Shown here: positions 7,952 through 14,464 of the stretch, in pieces
Position numbering within the stretch: position 1 is the stretch's first letter
Layout: each line of letters begins with the position of its first letter
Source of the DNA: Streptomyces sp. V4I8
GTDB taxonomy: Bacteria; Actinomycetota; Actinomycetes; Streptomycetales; Streptomycetaceae
NCBI RefSeq assembly: GCF_041261225.1
Contig: NZ_JBGCCN010000005.1
Coordinates: 1 to 41,316 of the forward strand
Direction of reading: 5' to 3'
DNA: 41,316 nucleotides
Program-made: the position numbers and the translations under genes
Notes under the pieces: model-generated
Told to the model about the DNA's origin: nothing
What the model saw: the letters and a program-made list of their open reading frames with translations, nothing else
Databases searched by the model: none

Positions 7952-8914
7952 ATGACCCGCAATACGCCGCCCGGAAAGCCGGTGCCTCGCTCACACACGC
8001 TGCGCCGGGCCGCCGCACGGTTCCGGCAGGGGTCCTCCGCCCGCCAGCAGGACGAGGCCCGCGCCCGGCGGACCGCTGGCTCCGCCGTGGAAGAACTCCT
8101 GGGCCGGTACCACGCGCGCCCTTTGCCGTACGCGCAGATGAAGAAGACCGACATGGTCACCGCGCGCATCCCGATCGCCGCGGACCCGCTGCTCGGCTCC
8201 GTCCTGGTACGGGAGCTCACCGCACCCTTTTCCCTCTCGATCGGCGCATTCCCGTGGGATGCCGAGCCGTCCGGGCGGGGCAAGAAGGTGGGGGGCTGGC
8301 TGCACCGCCACTACGTCCTGGGCAAGCGGGACGTCTACGCCCGGCTGCACCACCGCTACGTGCTCTTCGACGATCTGGACGAGGAGACCTGGCGGCTGGT
8401 CGGCCGAGCCAGAGCTCTGCGTTCAGCCCTGCAGAGGGCCGAAGTCGTGAAGGCCGGACACCTCGACGAACCTGCCCTCCTGGCCACGGTCAACGCCACA
8501 CTGTGGGATGTGGCCCAGCGTTGCGCCCGGCTTACCGGTCTGCGCCGCGCGCGCGAACGCGTGGATTGGTACGACACGGGAGGCCTCCTGCCGGCACAGG
8601 CGGTGCAGCAGACGGGCAAGGTGCTCGCCGAAGGCCGGGCTGCCCTCGACAGTCCCATGGGCCAGCTGGAGGAACTCGCCCGGCACGCGCTTGAGGTCGA
8701 CGACCGCTATCGAGCCTGGAAGGCGCTGCAGGAACTCGCCGGCCGCAGCGACGACTTCGTCGACCTGGCCGTCGCCGACGCCGTCGATCCTCACCACGCG
8801 GCCGCATGGGGGAGTCACTTCGCACAAGCCCGCGCCGCTGCTGCGACGCTCGCAGCCTCCATCAGCGCCACCAGTTCGTTCCTTGAGGATCACGGACTCC
8901 CGACCGCCGAATGA
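7952..8914 (+). CDS. hypothetical plasmid-type protein
   Basis: A 320-residue soluble protein. The ATG at 7952 is chosen because GGAG lies 7 bases upstream. The first ~45 residues are Arg/Gln-rich and basic. A central region contains DMVTARIPIAADPLLGSVLV and GKKVGGWLHRHYVLGKRDVYARLHHRYVLF (given here only as landmarks near residues 70-150). The last ~180 residues are Ala/Leu/Glu-rich helices that could form a coiled coil. There is no signal peptide or membrane helix, and I recognise no family. It ends the rightward gene set; the next gene is convergent. Confidence 0.6.
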   Translation: MTRNTPPGKPVPRSHTLRRAAARFRQGSSARQQDEARARRTAGSAVEELLGRYHARPLPYAQMKKTDMVTARIPIAADPLLGSVLVRELTAPFSLSIGAFPWDAEPSGRGKKVGGWLHRHYVLGKRDVYARLHHRYVLFDDLDEETWRLVGRARALRSALQRAEVVKAGHLDEPALLATVNATLWDVAQRCARLTGLRRARERVDWYDTGGLLPAQAVQQTGKVLAEGRAALDSPMGQLEELARHALEVDDRYRAWKALQELAGRSDDFVDLAVADAVDPHHAAAWGSHFAQARAAAATLAASISATSSFLEDHGLPTAE

Positions 8915-9043
8915 CCCGGGCGCTGACCTGCACATCCATCCAGGGAGGGGGTTGCAACGCGATGCAGCAGGCGCCGCAGATCTGCCCAGACGGCGCGCGA
9001 TTCGTATCCGAACATGGTCACCTCCCAACGACAGCAGCCGGGC

Positions 9044-10495
9044 TCAGGCACGCTGGCCCAGCGGGGGCAGGAGGCTGTCCCCTGGCCAGAAGGGTCGCTC
9101 GGCCGCAACGCCGGTGAGGAACATGCCGACTTCGTCCAGGACCACGGCGCGTTCCGCAGAGCCGTAGATGACGAAGTCGTCGGCTGCGGCGTCATACGCG
9201 CGGACCTGACCGTGTGGCCCCGTGCACAGGAGGGCGCGCGCCAGGTCGGACAAGCCGAGGCTGAGAGCGTCGCACCGCCCTGCATGGACGAGCTGTACCA
9301 GGTCAGTGGTGACACCCTCCCAGTCGCCGACCTTGGGCCAGTCGGCACCGCCGTTCAGCTCGTGGGTGAGGGTGGCCAGCGGAATGATCTCGCCCGGCTG
9401 CCGTCCCTGGACGAGAAGGTCGTGGATCCGGACGCCGTCGGGCTGGCGCACCTGCGGGTGCCGCAACGAGCCGGCGGCGACCACGCTGGTGTTGATCTCC
9501 TGGGTGCCGGGGCCCGGGTAGTACGGCTCGTGCGCAAAGAGCAGGTAGACGTCCGGGGTGCGGGCGGCCTGGCTGGAATCGGGCTGAGGCTGGGTCATGA
9601 GGACAGTTCCCTTCAGCGGTGATGTGCTGGACGTGGGGCCAGGCGTCGTCGGACGGAAACCCGGCGGGTACGGGCCCAGTGGCCGCCCGGGCTCGCGGGT
9701 CTGGTCCGCATCGGCTGCGGCGACCCCGCGTGCGGCGCGCTCGATGATCTGCGTGACCTGGTCGGCGAGTTGGAGCATCAGCCGCTCACGGGTGATGAGG
9801 CCCTCGGAGGCCGAGCCGGTGTCTTGGGTCTGGAGCAGGCGGGCGGCGTCCCACAGCAGGTTGTGGCCGACCTCGGCCGAGCGGCGCAGCTCGTAGCGGT
9901 CGCTGCCTGCGGCGGCCTGGACGAGCGAGGTGTGCAGGGTGGCGAGGCGCTGCAGGTAGCGGCAGGCGTTGACGCCTTCGACCTTGCGGACGAGCTCGTC
10001 GGCCCGGGTGTCCAGCCGGCCGGGCAGGTGCTCGGCGAGGAGCGGGGCGAGCAGCATCGTCGGCAGCGCGACGTCGATGGGGACGCCGTGGCGCATGGCG
10101 AACAGCCCGACGATCGCGCTGATGAGCGCGACGGCAGCGGCGGAGAAGCACAGGGAACCGGGGATGGTGTCGAGAGCGATGCGCTGGGCGGGGCGCCTGG
10201 TCAGCCAGCGCAGCGCCAGGCGCTGGGGGCGGGTCGCGGACGGGGTGAGCACCCCGATCTGATGGGGGACTTCGGGCAGCGTGCCGTCGCCGGGGACGGT
10301 CCAGGCGAGCCAGCCCCACGAGATGCGTTCGTGCACGATCACGGGCTGGCACGCGGCCGAGCACGTGCTGCCGCGGACGTGGCCGGTGCGCAGGGTGCGG
10401 CTGCTTGCCTTCGCCCACCGGCCCGGGTCGCGGGTGAAGGGGCGTTGGTGGTGCGCGGCTTCGGTCTGCGGCGGTGTGCGGAGCGAGTCCGTCAC
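9044..10495 (-). CDS. membrane protein fused to unknown soluble domain (or two genes read as one)
   Basis: A 483-codon frame starting at a GTG whose GTGA overlaps the stop of the upstream HTH gene, so it is translationally coupled. The N-terminal half has a hydrophobic stretch at about residues 120-165 (SLCFSAAAVALISAIVGLFA and PTMLLAPLLAEHL) followed by helices. The C-terminal half starts after a Pro/Thr/Ser linker and contains VYLLFAHEPYYPGPGTQEI. An internal ATG at 9598, preceded by AAGGGAA, could start a separate 184-residue protein. Both arrangements fit the sequence. No family is recognised. The context with the HTH gene and transfer operon suggests a role in plasmid biology. Confidence 0.55.
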   Translation of the reverse strand: MTDSLRTPPQTEAAHHQRPFTRDPGRWAKASSRTLRTGHVRGSTCSAACQPVIVHERISWGWLAWTVPGDGTLPEVPHQIGVLTPSATRPQRLALRWLTRRPAQRIALDTIPGSLCFSAAAVALISAIVGLFAMRHGVPIDVALPTMLLAPLLAEHLPGRLDTRADELVRKVEGVNACRYLQRLATLHTSLVQAAAGSDRYELRRSAEVGHNLLWDAARLLQTQDTGSASEGLITRERLMLQLADQVTQIIERAARGVAAADADQTREPGRPLGPYPPGFRPTTPGPTSSTSPLKGTVLMTQPQPDSSQAARTPDVYLLFAHEPYYPGPGTQEINTSVVAAGSLRHPQVRQPDGVRIHDLLVQGRQPGEIIPLATLTHELNGGADWPKVGDWEGVTTDLVQLVHAGRCDALSLGLSDLARALLCTGPHGQVRAYDAAADDFVIYGSAERAVVLDEVGMFLTGVAAERPFWPGDSLLPPLGQRA

Positions 10496-11910
10496 GGGGC
10501 GCTTCCTTCCAGGTGGTCGATGAACGTGGAGGCGCACGTGGTGCAGCGCCCGTCACCGTCGGGGCGGGCGCGGCGGGGAGTCGGCCCCGGGCAGGTGCGG
10601 CATGGCGGCCAGCCGACGCAGGCCGGGCACAGGCCCTCGCCGGGGGCGGTTCCGGGCACGCCGCAGCCGGCGCATTCGACAAGGGCCCGGTAGTTCAGGG
10701 CCTCGCTCACCGTGCGCGCGGCGGAGGAGGTGGTTGATCGCGGGGGCGGGTCCTCCCACGCGGGCGTGTCGTGGTGGCCGGCCACGGCGGCGGGCGGTGG
10801 GTAGGCCTGGGCCGCGCGGAGGCGGGCGGCGATGATCGCGCCGACGGTGGTACGGACCGGGCTCGGCAGAGGGCGGCCTGTGATGACGTGCTGAAGCTGC
10901 TCGCGCGTCCAGCCGGCGTCCAGCATCACGGTGACGGTGCGCCCCTGCTCGGCGAGGACCTGGCCGGTCAGCAGCAGCTCGGGGCGCTGTGCGCCGATCG
11001 CCAGCAGCAGGCGGACTCCCGGTTCGAGGCTCGCCGGCGCCGGTGCCGTCCGGTGTGCTAGTGGCGCTTCGCCGCGGGGTCGCGCTGCGCGGGCGCGGGG
11101 AGGGAGGGGTCTGGGGTTCTGCTGAGTGGTCTTCTTTCTGTTGGTGTTCTTAGTGGGCCGATCAGCCAACGTAGGGTCATCCACTGGTGGAAAACCCGAC
11201 TCTGGCCCGGACCTGCTGTTTTGCGGGGCGGGCAGTTCGGTGATGAAGTACGCGGCCGCGCCGAGGGTTCCGTCCTCGCCGCGCTCGCGTTCCCGCACGA
11301 GGAAACCGTGCTTCTCCAGTTCCTTCAGCCCGCTCTTGACGGCTGATTCACCATCGCGGCCGCGGCGGGCGATGTTGGTGACGGTCATCCGCCAGCCCTC
11401 CCGGTGCGTGGAGAGCAGCCCGAACAGTCCCTTGGCCTTGAAGGACAACTCGGTGGTGCGGAACAGGCCGTTGGCGATCTGGGTGAACTGATCGGCCGCC
11501 ATCACGCCCCGGCGGATCCCCGCCCCGAACCCGCCGGCGTGCCCGGCCTGCGGGGACGCGATCACCAAGTCGGCTTCGATCAGCGCGATGTCCAGAGTGG
11601 CCGGGCGGTCGGTGATGCCGTAGACGATCTCGCCGAGGGTGCCGTCCGGGCGGCGCAGGCGCTCACGGATCAGGTAACCCTGCGCCTCAAGCGCCCGCAG
11701 GCCGGTGCGTACCGCTTCCCGTCCGTCCGGACCCAGGCGGACGAGGTCGGCGATCGTCACCTGCCAGCCGTTGGTGTGCGTACTGACGTACCCGAAGATC
11801 CCCTTCGCTTTGAACGACAACTGCGAATCACGGAACAGCGCGTTGGCGACCTGGGTGAACTGATCGGCCGCCATCACCCCCCGGCGGATCCCCGGCCCGA
11901 AGCGGCTCAC
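10492..11910 (-). CDS. replication-initiator-like HTH protein with duplicated N-terminal domain
   Basis: A 472-residue protein from the GTG at 11910; the upstream in-frame extension reads as non-coding sequence. Residues 8-104 and 132-227 are a tandem duplication. Each copy begins IRRGVMAADQFTQ and continues through LSFKAKG(I/L)FG, a winged-helix pattern seen in actinomycete plasmid HTH proteins. A Pro/Arg-rich linker follows, then a helical region, and finally a Cys-rich end (CAGCG, CPAC, CRTC, CTTC) that looks like a zinc ribbon. It faces the 0.7-kb repeat region and the transfer operon divergently. It is likely a replication, partition or transfer regulator acting at those repeats (inference). 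Confidence 0.7.
   Translation of the reverse strand: MSRFGPGIRRGVMAADQFTQVANALFRDSQLSFKAKGIFGYVSTHTNGWQVTIADLVRLGPDGREAVRTGLRALEAQGYLIRERLRRPDGTLGEIVYGITDRPATLDIALIEADLVIASPQAGHAGGFGAGIRRGVMAADQFTQIANGLFRTTELSFKAKGLFGLLSTHREGWRMTVTNIARRGRDGESAVKSGLKELEKHGFLVRERERGEDGTLGAAAYFITELPAPQNSRSGPESGFPPVDDPTLADRPTKNTNRKKTTQQNPRPLPPRARAARPRGEAPLAHRTAPAPASLEPGVRLLLAIGAQRPELLLTGQVLAEQGRTVTVMLDAGWTREQLQHVITGRPLPSPVRTTVGAIIAARLRAAQAYPPPAAVAGHHDTPAWEDPPPRSTTSSAARTVSEALNYRALVECAGCGVPGTAPGEGLCPACVGWPPCRTCPGPTPRRARPDGDGRCTTCASTFIDHLEGSAP
11479..11900 (-). repeat. 372-bp direct duplication inside the HTH gene
   Basis: The ~50-bp blocks beginning at 11479 and 11851 are almost identical (both start CTGGGTGAACTGATCGGCCG). 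The offset is 372 bp, exactly 124 codons. Outside these blocks the two copies differ substantially while keeping the same protein pattern, so selection or gene conversion may maintain the identical block around IRRGVMAADQF. Confidence 0.75.
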
Positions 11911-12038
11911 CGCCGTGCCCCCCAGAGCCGGGCGTGCACGATCGCCACAGCGGCGCACCGGGCTCGCCGAGGTGAGGCGGCCAGTGGTCCTGGCGGTCGG
12001 GGCGTGCATGTGTTCCATGCCGACAGCTCACCCGACGA

Positions 12039-12137
12039 CCCCGACCAGGCTGACGGCCACCAACCCCGACCATCGGTCACGATCCGGCAACGCCGCCGTC
12101 TAGCTGCCGTGGTCGGGCTCATGGTCGGGGCGACCAC
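12039..12137. repeat. TGGTCGG repeat cluster A
   Basis: CCCCGACCA at 12039-12047, CCCCGACCAT at 12064-12073, GTGGTCGGG at 12109-12117, ATGGTCGGGG at 12121-12130 and CGACCAC at 12131-12137. The first two are inverted relative to the next two, giving a loose dyad. Confidence 0.6.
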
Positions 12138-12177
12138 GCGCCTTCAGCCGAGGGCTGTGCGGGGTGAGCCGCCCGAT

Positions 12178-12359
12178 TGCGCATCGCCGGACGGGCGGTT
12201 GCGCAACGGGGCTGCGCAACCGGTCGAGGGTCGTGCGCAGTCGGGTGGTGCTGAGCGGCTGCGCAGCCCCGCCCGAGGCTTTCTGATCTTTTCGTGCGCA
12301 GGTTCGGGTGCCGCACTGCGCAGGCTCTGCCGCGGCCCTTGGCGGCGACCGTCTGCGCA
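12178..12359. repeat. array of eight TGCGCA palindromes
   Basis: TGCGCA starts at 12178, 12200, 12213, 12234, 12260, 12295, 12317 and 12354. Several spacings (22, 21, 22) are close to two helical turns. More copies (about seven) continue inside the TcpC-like coding sequence at 12865-13075, which may partly reflect Ala-Gln codon usage there. Confidence 0.55.
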
Positions 12360-12464
12360 CTGGTGCGGGGGGCGGGTGTCCGTGCGGCAGGAAGGCCACT
12401 GCGGCCATCGGCGCTGCGGGCTTGTGGCGGCCAGGACGCGCCGGTTCCCACTCGCGGCTGGCCC

Positions 12465-12560
12465 ATGGTCGGGCCTGTGGTCGGGCCGACCATGACCCCG
12501 ACCATGGACTTCGTGTCCCCATCGTGACCGTGGTCGGGGGTTCGTGGTCGGTGGTCGGGT
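12465..12560. repeat. TGGTCGG repeat cluster B
   Basis: ATGGTCGGG at 12465-12473, GTGGTCGGG at 12477-12485, CCGACCATG at 12486-12494, CCCCGACCATGG at 12496-12507, GTGGTCGGGGG at about 12530-12540, and two more GTGGTCGG copies at 12544-12559. The inverted central copies form a dyad. The cluster ends about 60 bp before the transfer operon start and could be its operator. Confidence 0.6.
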
Positions 12561-12618
12561 CGGGGCCCGCGGGTTTTCTCAAGGTCAGAAACGTTCGTTC
12601 TGACCTGGGAGTTTGACT

Positions 12619-13554
12619 ATGTCTCGTGGCAAGCAGGCCGCGGAACGCGAGGCCGCTGCTCCGATGGCGGCAGGCGCCAGGCTGGAGGCGATGCGGCGCC
12701 GAGTGCGTCTGTCGCGCCTGGCGGTCTGGACCGTCATCGCGGCCGGCCCCATCGCTCTGGGCGTCGCCATCACCTCCACCCCGACCACGGTCGAGGCGGC
12801 CACCCCGTCCAAGCCCACCGCCGCCGTGCACACCACGGCGCAGGCCGCCGATCCGGCCGGCTATGCGCAGCTGTTCCTCCACGCGTGGCTGCGCAGCAGC
12901 GCGGATGACGCCTCGAGTGCGCAGGCGCGGCTTGCACAGTCGATGGCGCCGGACGTCGAACTGCCCGACCCGGCTGCGGATGCGGATGCGCAGTCGACGC
13001 CTCAGTCCGTGACGGCAGTGCGCAGTGCGCAGCGCGCGGACGGCGCGTGGTCAGTGACGGTGGCTGCGCAGTACGGCAACGGATCGGTGCGGTACTACGC
13101 GGTGCCGGTGACCGCCGATCACGCGGGCGCCTCGTTCGCCGTGACCGGTGCGCCCAGTGTGGTGGCCGGCCCGGTCCGGGCCGAGGTGCCGAAGTCGTCG
13201 TACGGCGTGAGTGTCCCGGAGGGTGATCTGTCGGCGGCCGTCGGGGAGTTCCTCGCCGCCTACCTGACCGGTGCCGGAGAGGCGGACCGCTACCTCGCCC
13301 CCGGCGTAAGCCTGTCCCCGGTCTCCCCCGCCCCGTACACGGCAGTCGACGTGCAGCAGGTGTCCGCCGTCGAGGAGGCCGCGGAGCAGGTGCCGGCCGA
13401 CGGCACCAAGGTCCGTGTCCTCGCACAGGTGGAAGCCCGGGACACCGGCGGACGGTGGCCGCTGGCGTACGAGCTCGCGCTCACGGCCCGCTCGGGCCGC
13501 TGGGAAGTCTCGGCGCTCGAGTCCGGCACGGCCCTGAACGGGGGCGCCCGATGA
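12619..13554 (+). CDS. conjugal transfer protein, TcpC/VirB8-like
   Basis: A 311-residue membrane-anchored component of a Gram-positive-type mating channel. It has a basic cytoplasmic N-terminus, one transmembrane helix at about 33-52 (RLAVWTVIAAGPIALGVAI) and an outer part with two similar-sized alpha/beta domains joined near residue 195 (VPEGDLSAAVGEFLAAYLTG marks the second). This matches the TcpC layout of one TM plus two NTF2-like domains. The ATG at 12619 follows GGGAG. It is the first gene of a four-gene operon in the pCW3/Tn916-like order tcpC-D-E-F, and its stop overlaps the next start (ATGA). Confidence 0.75.
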   Translation: MSRGKQAAEREAAAPMAAGARLEAMRRRVRLSRLAVWTVIAAGPIALGVAITSTPTTVEAATPSKPTAAVHTTAQAADPAGYAQLFLHAWLRSSADDASSAQARLAQSMAPDVELPDPAADADAQSTPQSVTAVRSAQRADGAWSVTVAAQYGNGSVRYYAVPVTADHAGASFAVTGAPSVVAGPVRAEVPKSSYGVSVPEGDLSAAVGEFLAAYLTGAGEADRYLAPGVSLSPVSPAPYTAVDVQQVSAVEEAAEQVPADGTKVRVLAQVEARDTGGRWPLAYELALTARSGRWEVSALESGTALNGGAR

Positions 13555-13889
13555 ACACGGTGAACAGCGTGATCCTCGCCGGTCAGTTGGACGACCTCGG
13601 CGACAGCTGGATCAACATGTTCAAGGACTGGGCGACCAAGGGCCTGCAGGCCGGTCTGCTCGTGCTCGTCGTCGTCATCATGATCCAGAAATTCAGCCTC
13701 AAGGCCGGCATCGGCGCCCTGCTGCTGATGATCATCGCGCTGGGGTTATACAACTCCCGCGAGGACCTCTCGGACATGTTCGAAGACGAGGTCAAGAACC
13801 CGGCCAAGGGCGCGCCCGCTGTCCCCGGCATCGTGCACGGTTCTGCCCCCGTCCGAGAGGACTCCACTGGTGTCGGAGGCTGGCTGTGA
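13551..13889 (+). CDS. small membrane protein of the transfer operon (TcpD position)
   Basis: A 112-residue protein with two hydrophobic helices near residues 33-52 (GLQAGLLVLVVVIMIQKF) and 56-70 (GIGALLLMIIALGLY), then an acidic tail. Size, topology and place between TcpC-like and TcpE-like genes match TcpD, a small two-helix channel component, though sequence similarity cannot be judged here. A pilin-like role (VirB2) is the alternative. ATGA and GTGA overlaps couple it to both neighbours. Confidence 0.6.
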   Translation: MNTVNSVILAGQLDDLGDSWINMFKDWATKGLQAGLLVLVVVIMIQKFSLKAGIGALLLMIIALGLYNSREDLSDMFEDEVKNPAKGAPAVPGIVHGSAPVREDSTGVGGWL

Positions 13890-14464
13890 GCGCGGCCGCT
13901 GCGGGCCGGGTCGGGCGCTTCTACACCGCCGCCCGTCGCCATCCCTGGGTACTGGGAAAAGTCGCGGACTGGAAGATCCCCCTCGGCCCGTACACGCCTG
14001 CACAGATCGCGGTCGCCGTCGGTGGCGGCTTCCTTCTGATCAAGACGATCAGCTGGTGGTCGTGGACGGGGCCCGTTCCCCCGGCGGCGTGGCTGCTGTC
14101 GATCTGGGCGGTCCGCCGTCCGAAGATCCGCGGCCGTGCTCCGCTGCAGGCGGCGCTGGGCTGGGTGCTGCTCCTGTGGCAGCCGAAGGGAGGGCGGATC
14201 GGAGGGCGTGCCGCCCGCGACCGCGCTCCCCGCCCGCTGATCGGCGGCTTCACGATCGAGGACGCGCCCGTCCCCGCCTCGGCCGCCTCACCGTCCCCTG
14301 CGGTGCGGCCGCGTATCGACCGGGCGCCGCACCCGAACCCGGCCGCCAGCCACTCGGCCCCGCGACACCGCACTAAGCCGACTGCTCCCGCAGTGCCGGT
14401 GGGGCCGGTGTCGGGGGTTCAGCAGCTGCTCGCGCTCGCCGAGCAGGGCGGGGGTGTGCGGTGA
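13886..14464 (+). CDS. TcpE-like conjugal transfer membrane protein
   Basis: A 192-residue protein from a GTG overlapping the previous stop (GTGA). An N-terminal basic segment is followed by two hydrophobic segments at about 37-60 (TPAQIAVAVGGGFLLIKTI) and 62-80 (TGPVPPAAWLLSIWAV), then RRPKIRGRAPLQA and a ~100-residue Pro/Ala/Arg-rich tail. TcpE proteins are small membrane partners of the TcpF ATPase with this topology (family knowledge). The gene directly precedes and overlaps the VirB4-like ATPase gene. The low-complexity tail may be a flexible cytoplasmic arm. Confidence 0.7.
   Translation: MSAAAAGRVGRFYTAARRHPWVLGKVADWKIPLGPYTPAQIAVAVGGGFLLIKTISWWSWTGPVPPAAWLLSIWAVRRPKIRGRAPLQAALGWVLLLWQPKGGRIGGRAARDRAPRPLIGGFTIEDAPVPASAASPSPAVRPRIDRAPHPNPAASHSAPRHRTKPTAPAVPVGPVSGVQQLLALAEQGGGVR

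Larger units (their letters stand above)
11911..12618. other. non-coding repeat region between divergent genes (candidate origin, oriT or control region)
   Basis: A 708-bp stretch without a credible gene separates the HTH gene from the transfer operon. It holds two clusters of TGGTCGG-type repeats (12039-12137 and 12465-12560) with eight TGCGCA palindromes between them (12178-12359). The promoter for the transfer operon must lie at the right end. Iteron-like repeats next to a replication-initiator-like gene suggest an origin, partition site or transfer origin. The sequence alone cannot choose between these. Confidence 0.5.

Noticed and set aside
7644..8283. Leftward 212-codon frame opposite the genes at 7675 and 7952
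   Set aside because: Weaker codon bias, no ribosome-binding site and no family-like pattern compared with the rightward genes.
12100..12882. 260-codon leftward frame across the repeat region
   Set aside because: It reads through repeats and antisense to the TcpC-like gene. Arg/Pro/Ala composition without motifs marks it as a shadow frame.
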